From the NCBI RefSeq assembly GCF_051106095.1, contig NC_135791.1:4102501-4166500 (forward strand): DNA of 64,000 nucleotides. The letters are read 5' to 3'. This stretch comes from Pogona vitticeps. Lineage: Eukaryota > Chordata > Lepidosauria > Squamata > Agamidae. The position numbers and the translations under genes are program-made. The notes below the pieces were generated by a model, which saw only the letters and a list, made by a program, of their open reading frames with translations, was not told the DNA's origin and ran no database searches. Below, piece after piece: positions 45,806 to 57,769 of this stretch (position 1 is the stretch's first letter; the number at the start of each line of letters is the position of its first letter).

Positions 45806-48701
45806 CCACATTTTTCCAGTCGAGAGGTCAGAAAGTCTTCTGATCAAGGCTGACCTCTGTTGTTAAATTTAATAGGTTTAACTTGAATAGGCATCATCGT
45901 TTCCTCCAATTTTCAGCCCTGCTAAGTGGGGCTCAGCCCCTCATGTCCGTGACTCTGTACCCCCATAATTCCTCCCCTGACCGGAGTTCTGCAGCGACAA
46001 CCCCAAAGGGGCTGGAAACAGTCGCTCTGAATGTGCAGAGGAGAAGGAACTCTGTCCAGAGGGGGGCGCTGTGCAGCTTACAGGGAATCTTGGGTAGCAG
46101 CGATGGTGGCTTGGAGGCAGAAGAAAGTTTGGCGAGAAAATCTATGGCAGTAGAGCTGGCAATATTTCCTTTTGGGGATCAACCTCCGGGAACGGCCACG
46201 ATGGACGGGGAGGGTGGCCGTTCCCAAGGCTCGATTTCCTGAGCGGTGTGCTCTTAGGACAACTCACAGTTGGCAGTTTGGAAACCATGATGGAGAAGGA
46301 AGGCATGATTCTCGCTGCCTCCTTTCTCTTCCCTGTTTATTAGCAAAGCCATACATCATCAGTGTACGTGACACTTGGCTGACAAGCAGAAAGAACCACG
46401 TCTCTGCCCCAAGAAGCTTACACAACTTCATTCCGCAATAAAGAGAGAGAGAACTGGTAAATGTAGGAGGCAAGGATATCCATGAACAGATAGAACCTAC
46501 ATGAAAGAAGAGTACGGATAACCTCAAATGTTGTTTGCTCCGTTTTGATATTTTTATTGGTCACTCCTGGATGTCTTCCCAGTCAACTAACCAACTGGAG
46601 TAGGTGGTACATATATATGCACTTAGTGCAAGTTACTGAATGCTGGCTAATTGTTCTTGCTTAAAGTGGATGCAGGTAAACAAATCACAGATCTTTGATT
46701 CATGGGGTGTTTACTGTGACCTACAAACCCAGGCCTTTTCCTCTGGCTTGTTTCTTGCCTGACAAGGCAGAGACAGAACCCATGTATTGTATTGGATTGA
46801 CTTTCTTTTGAGACAAGCCAGAACTTCTTCCCATGGCTTAGACAAAACTTTTTTGTTTTGGAAGACAGCTTTCCAAATTCTCCCACCAGGGTGGTTATCG
46901 GCAAGGGATCTGGGAGCTGTGTGGTCTAAATCTAGCTTCCCCCCCCCTTAAGTTTTGATCCTGCAACGTGTTTACATGTTAATATATAAGCTGGGATCTT
47001 GGTTGTGCTGTTCTACTACCCTTTATGTAGTTGTTTCTGTTACAAGCTGTGGAAACCTGGACCGTACACCAACATGTTGCTTCTGGATGAGAAGCCAGAC
47101 TCTTGGAGGAAACCCTGGCTTGCTGTGACATTCAAAGTAGATTCAATTTAGGGAGGCAACCTTCGGAGGTAAGCCTGAAATTAGCCAATTATTTCCAGTG
47201 GGGAAGGCAGAGGAAAAGTTGCTACCATTGTTCTCTCACCCCGCAAAACTCCTGTGTATCCATTGGCAGCGAGACAGGCTTCAGTTCAACAGGTCAGAAG
47301 CATTCAACAGGGAAAAAGCTTTGCCTGTTGAATGTTTTTCTGATGTGGTTCTGGTTGAGGACATAGCAATACACACAAATGGAAAGGGGAAGAACAACAC
47401 AACAAGGTACTTAAATTGGAATTGTGTTTTTGTGCACCTGGCCAAACTGCTCCTATTCTCCGTACATGTGACATGTCATTAGTTCAGACCTTTGGTAAGT
47501 TACTTTCGTGAACTATAATACTCCAGTATTGATAGAGGCTAGGTTAGTTGCGAAACTCTAGGAGTTGCAGCAACAAAAAGCCGCATTTCCAAATTTTAAA
47601 GCAGAAAGCCTGCAACTAGTTTGTGTTCTGTGCTGCTTCTGTGGGATTGGGACTGGTGGTGGCCATATTCAAGCATTAAAGACTTCCTTCCGCTGTCCTG
47701 AGGCTCCCAAAGCTTTCCCCAGGTTGAAAGAGATCTCTAAGGAGCATCAGAATCTGAGGAAAGAGTGGAGGGTGTTGGGAGATGGGAAACCTTAAATTAA
47801 ATATTAAAATCTGTGGCTGATGACACTACCAGCCTTTACCCATGCAGAGTTACTCAACAGGATTCTGGCCAGTGAAAGAAAACTTCCTCCTCCTTCCCCA
47901 CTGCTCGTCCTAAAGGTTCTCTTGCTGCTTGAAGACCCAAGGATGCATAGTAGTCCCCTGGGATAAGAGACCAGAGTCTGAAACCTGGCAACCTTTATAG
48001 TACAGTGTCACTCCAGTGCATCTTGGGAAATTACAGCTTCGCTGGAGTCTTGTGAAGACCAACCATTAAGTCCCAGAACATGGCAGTTCCTCAACCCTAT
48101 GTCCTCCACACTTGGACAGCAGCTGTAATGATGGGAACATTGCAGCCTCACCCACCCCTACCTGTAGCTTCTTCAAAGTAAAACACACCAACCAACCAAC
48201 CAACCGTCAATCCAGGAGGCTGGGTCATGGATTTCCGGCTCTATATCTGGTTTGCTTTTCTTGCATATTTGCTTCCTCTAAGGTTCCTGTTGGACTCTCC
48301 TGTTGGATAAAATAATAATAATAATTGGCCCGACTGGGAGAGGTTGACTTTCAGGCCACTTTCCACCCAGCAAGGGTACTCCTCCCACCTACAGTTGGTT
48401 TGGGGTTTTTGATTCACCTTCTGCAATTCAGCGGAGGGGTGGAGGAACACAAGTCAGTTGGTTTCAGATTACAACACCCAACAACCCAACCCAGGATGGT
48501 CAATGAACTGTAACCCCAAACATCTGTAGGCGAATCGCTCCTCACCCATCTAGAATAAAGAGCTTTTGAGAGTATATTTGAGCACGGGCAGAGCAGAAGA
48601 ATCCTTGGTCAAGATGGCTAAGGGCCAGCTGAGCTGAAGTTCAGCTGAATCCAGTATCTTTCTCTCCTGAGATGCTGGAATTTACTTAGAACTACTCTGG
48701 C
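45806..48701. other. Longest stretch without gene or clear repeat
   Basis: About 2.9 kb. Only the stem-loop at 46188-46225 and a CAAC run near 48190 stand out. Confidence 0.45.
46188..46225. other. Perfect 12-bp inverted repeat (stem-loop)
   Basis: GGGAACGGCCAC and GTGGCCGTTCCC are separated by 14 bases. It could fold as DNA or RNA, or be the core of an old MITE. No gene is nearby. Confidence 0.6.
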
Positions 48702-49055
48702 TAGGGATGGCCTTTTTTTCGGACTACAAACAGCATCATTCTCCATTCGGGAAGTTCTACCCACCCCATTGGCACCTGACAAACATCTCAATGTGAGAAA
48801 GGTTGAAATTAGGAGGCTTTGAGGCTTAGCTAAGCCAATCTCTGTTTAATTCTCAGAAAGAAACCTCCCAGCTTGCACTGGGGCAGGAACAGGAAGCTTG
48901 GGTGCAACTAGGCCTAGTTCAGTCTCCAAGCCTTCCAGTTGAGGCCCAGGTGAGCCAAACTGAGGTGTTTGCAAGGTGTCTGGAAGGTAAGAAGAACTCT
49001 CAGAATGGAGAATTAAGATATTTATAGCCCAGAAAATCTGAAAGACCCATCCCTA
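48702..49055. mobile_element. Interspersed repeat with TAGGGATGG ends, copy 1
   Basis: Ends TAGGGATGGCCTTTT and AAAGACCCATCCCTA are inverted. The centre (CCCAGCTTGCACTGGGGCAG, GGAAGCTTGGGTG, CTAGGCCTAG) repeats at 51600-51845. Flanks ACTCTGGC and ATCGTGGC agree at five of eight positions, possibly a worn hAT duplication. Confidence 0.6.
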
Positions 49056-49065
49056 ATCGTGGCTC

Positions 49066-49559
49066 AAGTTAGTGGTGAAGAGACAGCACCTTGCCAACAA
49101 AAGTCTGCATAGTCAATGCTATGGTTTTTCCTGTCGTGATGTATGGAAGTGAGAGCTGGACCATAAAGAAAGCTGACTGCCGAAGAATTGATGCTTTTGA
49201 ATTCTGGTGCTGGAGGAGGCTCTCAAGAGTCCCCTGGACTGCAAGGAGAACAAACCTATCCATTCTGAAGGAAATCAACCCTGAGTGCTCGCTGGAAGGA
49301 TAGATCCTGAAGCTGAGGCTCCAAGACTTTGGCCACCTCATGAGAAGAGAAGACTCCCTGGAAAAGACCCTGAAGTTGGGAAAGTGTGAGGGCAAGAGGA
49401 GAAGGGGACGACAGAGGATGAGATGGATGGACAGGGTCATCGAAGCTACCAACATGACTTTGACCCAACTCTGGGAGGCAGTGGAAGACAGGAGGGCCTG
49501 GCGTGCTCTGGTCCATGGGGTCACGAAGAGTCGGACATGACTTAACGACTAAACAACAA
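49066..49559 (+). mobile_element. BovB (RTE) LINE, 3' half-kilobase
   Basis: It encodes pieces of the BovB ORF2 C-terminus: VMYGSESWTIKKADCRRIDA, FEFWCWRRLSRVPWTARR and, after one in-frame stop (TAG near 49302), DFGHLMRREDSLEKTL, RRRGRQRMRWMD and EDRRAWRALVHGVTKSRT. The 3' end is ACTTAACGACTAAACAACAA. The 5' part including the reverse-transcriptase core is missing. BovB is widespread in squamates and mobilises Sauria SINEs, whose tails resemble it. Confidence 0.93.
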
Positions 49560-49821
49560 AGTGCAAGATTTTAATCTGGCAGGACTTGGCTTTGTTCCTA
49601 CTCTGTCTCCTTTTTGATTGTTCTAATGGCAGATCTTCATGGGGGAGAAGAGTACCACTGGCAGGTACCTCTGGCAGCAGGACTCTGCAATCATCAGCAG
49701 AAGTGGCTTCTGCCAGTACAAGGCCAATCGAATGCCCAGGTTTCAGCGGTGGCCAAGACTACTTTCACACAGTTAAAACTGTGTGAAAGTACTCTTGGTA
49801 CATTCCTTGAGATGTTCTTGG

Positions 49822-49907
49822 CAGTGGTTCCCAACCTTGGGTCCCCAGATGTTCTTGGACTGCAACTCCCAGAAATCCTGGCCAGCAGAGGTGGCGATTG
49901 TGTTGGC
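49822..49907 (+). mobile_element. hAT MITE, left arm only
   Basis: CAGTGGTTCCCAACCTTGGG, CCCAGATGTTCTTGGACTGC and CCAGCAGAGGTGG match the left part and centre of 36988-37123. The right arm is missing. Confidence 0.75.
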
Positions 49908-50934
49908 TACGAGAGTCACACAGTCATTCCCTAAGCCTTCCATGCCATTGTGTGGGCAGCCAAATTCCAAATTTGCTGATTCTTAAGGCAAGGAAAACAG
50001 CAGAACTCTGTGCCCTGGGACTTTTCAGCTTTCATAATTCTGTAGCATGGCTGAATGGGAAGAATTATTTGCTTGAATGGAAAGAATGATGTTTTTTTAA
50101 GGGGGGGGGAATGTCTGACCACAGAAAAGAAGGAACCATGCAAGGAAGTTCATTGGGCATGTTTTGATGCCCATTTCACCCCCAAGTGGGTGGATTAAGA
50201 GAAGGGCTGGCTCTATCAAAGAGCTCAGAAGTCTGGAAAAAGACTTGTATGAATAAGCTGAATGCTGAATTTGCTGATAATAATAATAATAAAGAAGAGG
50301 AGCATCTTAGGAATGGTTTGCTACTTGAAATTTCAAACCAAGAATACTGCCAGAAGAATGCAACTAAAAAAAAACAACAACAGTACAGCTGCTAAACTGT
50401 GTTATTATTAACCGGTGCAGAAACTCCATCTAGTAGATTCATGATTCTCAAATGCATAAGCCTTGACTTTTATCCAGCAAATTTAATATTCTCACAGGTC
50501 AAAGCAATATTATCAGTTAAATAGTCTTCCCTGCATTTCTCCGTTATGCACGGTTGACCCAGTTAGGTGGCCAAACGGTGCCGCTTCTTGACAGCCCTTA
50601 TGAGTTTCGGAATGGGCAGGCATTGCTGCTGTTTCTACCAGTTCTGCTTCTGGCCCAGGGATGAGTCGGTGGGCTCAGCGGTTGCCCAGGGTACAGAGCT
50701 GAGAGGGTGCTCAGCTGTGGTGAGAAGGGCATGATGCCACGCTGAAGCAGGCACTGAGCTAAGCTGAGGAGAGTGTATTGGGGGGTAAGATGCCAAGATA
50801 AGCCCAGGAAGGGGGTTGTGATTTCGGAATGTCAGAAAGCATCTTTTCTTCAAAGTCCAACATCTTATTTGGGCATCAGACCCCCAAACTAACTATCTTC
50901 AATCAGCTTGAAAGTCTATTTCTCTTTTAGTTTC
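49908..50934. other. No gene recognised
   Basis: Short frames only, and a brief AAT run near 50278-50291. Confidence 0.45.
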
Positions 50935-51298
50935 TATTCCGAGGTGCATTTGGTGGTGACACAAGAGAGGGCCTTCTCGGTGGCTGCTCCCAGACTTTGG
51001 AACTCCCTCCCACTGGAGACCAGCCTGGCCCCATCTTGGCTCTCCATCCACAAGCAGTCCAAGACCTTTCTCTTCAGGCAAGCTTTCCCGCAGTGACTTA
51101 CTTACTGATTTGAATGTGTTTTTAGTATTACTTTTGTTTACTGCTCCTTAGAATGGTATTTGTTAGATTTCCTTTAGTATTTGTATACGTACCCTGTTCT
51201 TAGCTTTCAGTATTGTCTTTTAAGCTGTCTTGATGTCAAGCCACCTTGGGTCCTTCTTAAGGTGAAAGGTGGGGTAAAAAAATATTTTAAATAGATAA
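50935..51298 (+). mobile_element. LINE 3' UTR (CR1/L2 group)
   Basis: GAGGGCCTTCTCGGTGGCTG, CCAGACTTTGGAACTCCCTC, AAGACCTTTCTCTTCAGGC, then CAAGCCACCTTGGGTCC and the tail GGGTAAAAAAATATTTTAAA. Longest copy of this 3' end here. Confidence 0.65.
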
Positions 51299-51599
51299 AT
51301 TAATCAATACATTTGCACTGGGTTAAATCAAAGGAAGCCAGCTTTGAACACAAAAGGTTGGGTCCTTGTAGAAAGTAGCAGCATAGTTCCCAAAATTAAC
51401 CAGACCGGTAAATCTTCTGGGTGGCCTTGCAAAATTATAACGATGGAAGGACCACTAAAGGAACTCTTGACTTGACGTGTGATTTTCATATTTTTCAGAA
51501 AAAATACAATAATTCTCAATGTTGGGAGTTCTACCAACTTTCCAGATGCCTTATGAGTATTTCTATATGATGTACCTGTGACAAAGGTGTAAATGGGAA

Positions 51600-51845
51600 G
51601 GCGAGCCTAAGCTAGGCCTTGTTCTTCCCAGCTTCCTGCTCAGAAAGGAAGCTCCCAGCTTGCACTGGGGCAGGGGCAGGAAGCTTGGGTGGTGCTAGGC
51701 CTAGCTCAGCCTCAAAGCCTTCCGGCTTGGGCCTTTCTCCAAGTTAGATCACATTTAGGTGTGTGTTAGTTAGGTGGGTAAAATTCCCAGAATGAAAAAT
51801 GTTGGTATTTTTAGTCCTGAAAAATGAAAATCCCAACCATACTCC
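51600..51845. mobile_element. Interspersed repeat with TAGGGATGG ends, copy 2 (left end unclear)
   Basis: CCCAGCTTGCACTGGGGCAG, GGCAGGAAGCTTGGGTG and GCTAGGCCTAGCTCAGCCTC follow copy 1 in the same direction. The right end (AATCCCAACCATA) corresponds to copy 1's. Confidence 0.6.
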
Positions 51846-52160
51846 TTGCCCAGGGCATTATTTATCCACTGGACATCCCCATCAACAGATCCTATTTTAA
51901 TTTAAACACATGTGAGGGCAGCTAATTAGGGGAGGTATGCATTGCGGTGCATTATTGTGTGAACCATGCGTGAAAGACAACACGGGTGATGCACGTCTAT
52001 AACAATTTTTGGAGACTCTGAAAGCAAATCACCATAACAGGCAAAAGAGTTCAAAAGCTAGGGAGAGCCAACTCTGTAATACAGGTGAGCTTATGCGGAC
52101 AAAAATAAATAAGCTAAATAAATACAGATAAAGTTAAATAAAATATCCATTTCAGTGAGG

Positions 52161-52414
52161 TATTTATTTATATTTATTATTTATTTATTTATTGGACTTA
52201 TATACCGCCCCATAGCGCTACAAGCACTCTCCGGGCGGTTTTAATTATACAGGCTACACATTGCCCCCCCAGCAAGCTGGGTACTCATTTTACCGACCTC
52301 GGAAGGATGGAAGGCTGAGTCAACCTTGAGCCGGCTACCTGGGATTTGAACCCCAGGTCGTGAGCACAGTTTTAGCTGCAGTACAGCGTTTTAACCACTG
52401 CGCCACGAGGCTCC
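52161..52414 (-). mobile_element. tRNA-derived SINE (family C), full length
   Basis: The reverse complement starts TGGAGCCTCGTGGCGCAGTG, has box B GGGGTTCAAATCCCAGG, and ends GGGGCGGTATATAAGTCCAA plus an AAAT-like tail. The 3' end resembles a LINE tail of the CR1/L2 group. Confidence 0.9.
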
Positions 52415-52544
52415 ACAAGGTGTTCGGGAAGGGAAGACTACCCGAACACCTACATGATTTTACTTGCTGGATCAGGCTAAAAGGTTTCTTGGTTTTTTTC
52501 CCCAAGGATCTCTGAAATCTGAACTTTCAGATGAGTACCTATTT

Positions 52545-52960
52545 TCATAGAATCATAGAATTGAGTTGGAAGACATCTACAAGCCCATCGAATCCAATCT
52601 GCTGTTCAGTGCAGGAATCCTAATCAAAGCAAATCTTGTAGATGATGGTCCACGTTTCTCTTGAATGCTTCCAGCGTTGGAGCACTCACCACCTTCCCAG
52701 ATGGTTTATTTTTATTTTTTATTTGATTTATTTGATTTATACCCCGCCCATCTGGCCTAAAAGGCCACTCTAGGTTGGTTCCATTGTTGTACTGCTCTAA
52801 CAGTTAAGAGTTTTTCCTTGATATTCAGCCGAAATCTGGCTTCCTGTAATCTGAGCCCATTATTGCGTATCCTGCACACCGGGATGACGGAGGACAGATC
52901 CTGCTTCTCCTCTCTGTAAGACGACCCTTTAAATATTTGAAAACTGCTATCCTATCATAC
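52545..52960 (-). mobile_element. CR1 LINE 3' fragment with an inserted retroelement tail
   Basis: ATAGAATCATAGAATTGAGT, TTCTCTTGAATGCTTCCAGC, TTCCATTGTTGTACTGCTCT, TTCAGCCGAAATCTGGCTTC and CTCTCTGTAAGACGACCC follow the reversed CR1 3' UTR. At 52704-52772 it is broken by TTTGATTTATACCCCGCCCA TCTGGCC, the tail of another element. Confidence 0.8.
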
Positions 52961-53854
52961 TTTGGCTTTCTAATGCCAAACGTGGCATCCATGCTTAAAC
53001 ACTATTGCGAGCAGAGTTTTCATGTGATCAGAAACAACAGCTTTGAAACCGGGCTTCTGCATTCAGCTCTTGGAAATGTGACTTACTTAGATTATCTCCT
53101 CCCAGGAGTTTCTTGGAAGGACAGTCTAAAAAATTATCCCTTTTCCTTCTCCAGCTGCATTTTAATCATTCCCACAAAACTGTGCTCAGCGTTTGAATCT
53201 GTCTCCTTTCAAGTTGTCGTCATTTTCCCTCATATGCTGACTCGGAAGGATTTAACAGCCTCTGGTCTCCTTGCACCTGACACTCGGATGCTTTCATTAA
53301 TTAAAGAGCTTTTGATTAAAGATGCCCGCCTGCTCTTTTGCTACCTGGTCTGGCTTGTTTGTTCTGCCACAGGCTGCGAGATGGAGACCATGTTCTTCTC
53401 CTCTTTCTCTTGCCCTCTGAGGCAAGAAGGGTGTGCGTTTGTTTAGCTTGTGCTCCCCTTTATGGGTCTCCATGAACTGAGCCAAAGTTCATCACGAACA
53501 CCTTTGTTTGTGGTGTTGCTCCCGCAACTCACGCTAAACGAGATCGGCCACTTTGGGTTTTTTTTTCAGTACGATTGTAATATGTGAAGGATGCAAACAT
53601 AGTCTGTTTTCTATTGGTCCCTCACCCTAGGCTTTCAAGACCAGTCTGACTTGAAAGTGTAAACAGGTCTGTCATCTTAATCTCCGTGCCATTAAAAGCT
53701 GCCCCTTTTGCTGATCAAGAGAGAAAAAAAGCAGGCTCAACCAGGGTTTTTTTTCCTGGTTTAAAAGGTTCTGGCAAACCGATTAGGCATCATGGCTGGA
53801 AAATTCTTTGGAGTACAACGTCCGGTATCCTCCAAACTAATATGCATCCTAGAT

Positions 53855-53983
53855 AGTGGTTCCCAACCTGGGACCCCCAGATGTTCTTGGACTAAAACTC
53901 CCGGAAGCCTTTGGCTGAGCTGGCCAGGGTTTCTGGGAGTTGTATTCCAGAAACATCTGGGGACCCACGGTTGGGAACCACTG
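53855..53983. mobile_element. Palindromic hAT MITE
   Basis: AGTGGTTCCCAACCTGGGAC and CCACGGTTGGGAACCACTG are inverted ends around CAGATGTTCTTGGACT and its reverse. Flanks TCCTAGAT and TGCTGGAT share six of eight bases, a decayed target duplication. Confidence 0.85.
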
Positions 53984-54133
53984 TGCTGGATGGGTGAGTC
54001 CAGGAGTTGTGGCATAAAGCAATATCTCAGCGAAACTCTGTTAGGGATGGGCAGAACGGCCGGGTTGCGGTGGGTTCCTCCCTTTTCCCGCCATCATGAC
54101 GGTTCCATTGTAGTTCTATGTAGATTATTATTA

Positions 54134-54560
54134 CAGTGGTGCCTCGCTAGACTGTTACCCCGTGTGATAGCTTTTTCACTAGACATTGGCTTTTTGCGAT
54201 CGCTATAGCGATTCGCAAAACAGTGATTCCTATGGGGGAATTTCGCTGGACAATGTTTGGTCCCTGCTTCACAAACCAATTTTTGCTAGATGACGATTTT
54301 GACAGCTCCCTCCACGCTCACAAAACAGGTGTTTTTGGGACCTAAGCTTCGCAAGACAGCGATTTAAACAGCTGATTGGCGGTTCGCAAAGCGGCTTTCC
54401 TATGGCCGATCTTCGCTAGACAACAACGATTCTTCCCGATTGGAATGCATTAAACAGGTTTCAGTGCATTCCAATGGGGAAATGCTTTTTGCTAGATGAA
54501 GATTTTGTAAAAAAAAGATTTCAGTGGAACGGATTATCATCGTCTAGCGCGGCACCACTG
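54134..54560 (+). mobile_element. Tigger-like nonautonomous transposon, 427 bp, copy 2
   Basis: CAGTGGTGCCTCGCTAGAC at the start, GCGGCACCACTG at the end, TA flanks, and the same internal order as copy 1 (CGCTGGACAATGTTTGGTCC, GACCTAAGCTTCGCAAGACA). Differences are scattered single bases. Confidence 0.92.
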
Positions 54561-54562
54561 TA

Positions 54563-56739
54563 CTTTCATTGAAAAAACATCTAAACGTTGCTCTTTAATG
54601 AGGAGGAGGATAAATCCATGAGTACCTACAGAGCCTGAGAGTACAGTTTTTGGGTCCACACCTATACTCCATATGTACTTCCTTCCTACATTGTCTACCT
54701 TGGACTGCAGTTTGTACTACATGGTCTTTAAGCGACTCTCTGGGTGCGCAATTGTATGCGAAACCCACATTCTTCTGTTTGGTACTCTTGCCTGAACGCC
54801 CGAACTGTATGAAGGTGTGCTATGGTTTTAGTAGCGACATCCATTCTGTACATTCCTTGAGACACAGCTCTATGTATTTATTATGATCTCCAAGGCTCCA
54901 GACTTAGTACATGGCCTTGAGGGGGAGAAATTCTTTGTAGCGCAATGAGAGGGAATTATTGCAATTAGGTGCAGTTCAGACTCACCTGTTGTGAGAAAAA
55001 CATGTGGGAGGGAAGAGACACATTTCTGCTGCTCTTAAATCTGTGGAGAAAGGGTGACTAAGAGAAGGGATGAATAGAGTCTCCTCCATTTTATATTCTG
55101 CTCCAGCTTTTGCTTAGAGTTGGATGGGGAAAGTTTCCATAATCATCTTTGGCAGGCAGAAACCACTTCTAGGGATGGAACAGTCGGGGCTAATGCCGAA
55201 TAGCACAGCCCGCATACTTTTAATTGGCTTGATTAATGTAATTGTCAATGGAGAATGTATTGTTTTAATGTCTCCAGTTCCCTTTCCGAATCACAGAACT
55301 TACCCAGTAGCTCAGGGGGAGAAAGAAGAAGGGGATCTGTCTGTAGGGTTCCGGATGATGTCTGGTCGATGGACGTAATATAATAATAATCTCAGAGCTG
55401 GAAGGGACCCTATGGATCATTGAGGCCAGCCCCTGTCAAGGAGTCACAGTAGGAAATTAGAAATCAACCACCCTCTGAACAGAACTACAACACCCATCAG
55501 CCTTTGGCTTTCTGTTTTTCTGGAAAGTGAACAATGGAAATCTCTTTCTTCAAACCTTGCATTTGACCCAGGAGCCCTGCAGTCCATCTTCAACATACAA
55601 TGAGAACTTCTCGCTTATCCTAAAGCCTGAATATCTTCCTGAATTTCTGCCCAGTGCTAAGGTTTCTCTGCTGTGAGTTCATCAGCTTTCCTACATTGGT
55701 GAGTTTTGGGTTATCCAGGTGGAAGAAACCTTTATAAACTCCATACTGATTATGCATGCATTGCTTGCCCTTATATAGAGCCGGTCGAAGCTTGGAGACA
55801 CCAGAAGTCACATTTATGGAGATAAAATTTACAAGAACATGGATTAACCCAAGACGAGATGGTCTTCTGGAAGAAAGGGCTCCATGAATTGCATTACCCA
55901 AACCACAGTTATGTACATCTCATGATTACAACGTTCCTCTGTTTATTTCTCCATGTAATCTAAAACCCACGCTGCTTAAGTGCAATGCTAATAAATAAAA
56001 AGGAATTCTGTGACCCCTGTGCTTTTATATAAACTGGGCAATGTTGCAAAATTTCCCTTGTTTTTATGTAATTTATTCAGTGGTCGGCATAACTTATGTA
56101 AATAGAGGAAATTTGCATTTCTTGTGCACAATGTGTCTTTCTTTGCAAATATTAATTTTATGTTTTTAAAATTTTGTAAAAATAATTCCAGTTTAAAAAA
56201 TCTTTAAAAAAATCCTCATGAGCAAGAAGCTGTGGTGAACACAGAATTTTAACTATGCTTCCTTAAAACCCAATTCAGTGGTTTCCCCCTTCTGAGATTA
56301 CTTGACCTACACAGTTGAGAAACATATTTTGTCAAGCAACTCATCAGAAACTTTGAAAAGGAGAGGCGTTTTCTATGTCATCTCGGTGCAATATTATGTT
56401 TTCCCCCACCCTCCTTCCATGTGTGGGCACACAGCAAAAACACACACTCCTGTTGCTACTCTTTTGTGAGAATAAAAGGTAATTCCTTGGGTGCACAATA
56501 TTTTGCTCTCCCAGAACCCTGAAGAGACCACACCAATTATTAAAAGTGCAAATGCACAGACTGAAATTAGACGTAACTAGACGTCTAGCTGGAGGCAAAA
56601 ATAATGAAACAGAGGCTGTAAGACTATCAGAAGTTAATTGACCTTTACAATAAAAAATCATAATGTTTAAAATTATGATTAAAATTTAAAACAACAACAA
56701 CAAAACCAGGGCTGTCCGCCAAAAGAGGCATAAATTTCT
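54563..56739. other. No gene recognised
   Basis: Contains one truncated SINE at 55376-55470; otherwise A/T-rich, apparently unique DNA. Confidence 0.45.
55376..55470 (-). mobile_element. Short tRNA-derived SINE (family B), head missing
   Basis: ATAATAATAATCTCAGAGCT GGAAGGGACCC, ATGGATCATTGAGGCCAGCC and CTGTCAAGGAGTCACAG. Confidence 0.75.
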
Positions 56740-57012
56740 GTTCTTTAGGGGAATTTCGCTGAATTCCAGCAGGATATTGGCTACGTCATGAGAAGGCCAG
56801 ATTCTCAGGAAAAGACAATAATGCTAGGAGAGGTTGAAGGCAACAGGAAAAGAGGAAGACCAATTATGAGCTGGACTGACTCCCAAAAAGGAAGCCATGG
56901 GCTTGGGTTTGCAAGAGCTGAGTAGGGATGTTGAGGAGAAGACATATCAGAGATTGCTCATTCATGGGCTTGCCGTGAGGTGGAGGCGACTTGAAGGCAT
57001 GTAGCAACAGAT
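56740..57012 (+). mobile_element. RTE-like LINE, 3' end (non-BovB family)
   Basis: One frame reads MRRPDSQEKTIMLGEVEG, NRKRGRPIMSWTDS and LGLQELSRDVEEKT, which aligns residue by residue with the BovB C-terminus at 49340-49530 but is clearly another family. The 3' end is TTGCCGTGAGGTGGAGGCGA and GTAGCAACAG. Confidence 0.75.
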
Positions 57013-57769
57013 ACCTTCTTCCAGTTTTGAAAAAAGAAGGGTGTTTTGGGATATTAAGGAGGGAGGCTTTGTGGCCTCTTTAGAAGTTGAATAATTACCT
57101 GTGGAGGCTTCTAATTGTATTCTTTGTAATGGCCAACAAGCTGCTTCTTACCGTGACCTCCCTCCCCACAAGTACTGTACTCATCGTTCCTGGCATGCGG
57201 ACGATCAGGGCCTCCAGATCTCGGTGGGTGGGTGGTTACTCCCTACCAACCCTAGCCGGCATAGCCATTGGCGAGGGATGATGAGAAGAACTGTGGGTAG
57301 AGATGACGACGATGCAGGATTATGGGACTGAACAAAGGTTTAGCCAACGGGATGGGACTGTGGGAGAGATCATGGAACTAGCCAAGGATGAATGGTTTGG
57401 GGAGGGATTATCGTCTCAACCCATCATTCTGAGAGCTGTAGTGTGTAAAAGGTGACACATCCCCTCCGTGGGGTCGGAGCCAGCTGAAAGCCCAAGGATG
57501 ATGAATCAACCCATTCTAGACAATACTGTGAGGCTTTTTGGGTTGACAGGCCAGTGCTGTCCAAATCCTCTGATGTTTCCGGGCTCCAGAAATGAGGGAC
57601 GTTTTCCCAGAATTTGCACCAGATTTACTCTCCGGACTTGTGCAACAGGATGTTTCATGTTGGTGCACCCCTCCCTGACTTGCGTTGAAGAGCGCCATGG
57701 GCCCAACGTCGGTGCAGCGAAAAGCCAAACTCTCGAGTCCCCTGTTCCTTCGGCTCATCGTCATCGTCG

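Noticed and set aside
49091-49540. Frames resembling an enzyme C-terminus
   Set aside because: This is the tail of a BovB ORF2, 5'-truncated and with an in-frame stop; not a host gene.
52937-53446. 169-residue open frame on the plus strand
   Set aside because: It begins in CR1 sequence and resembles no known protein. A frame of this length is expected by chance about once in 64 kb.
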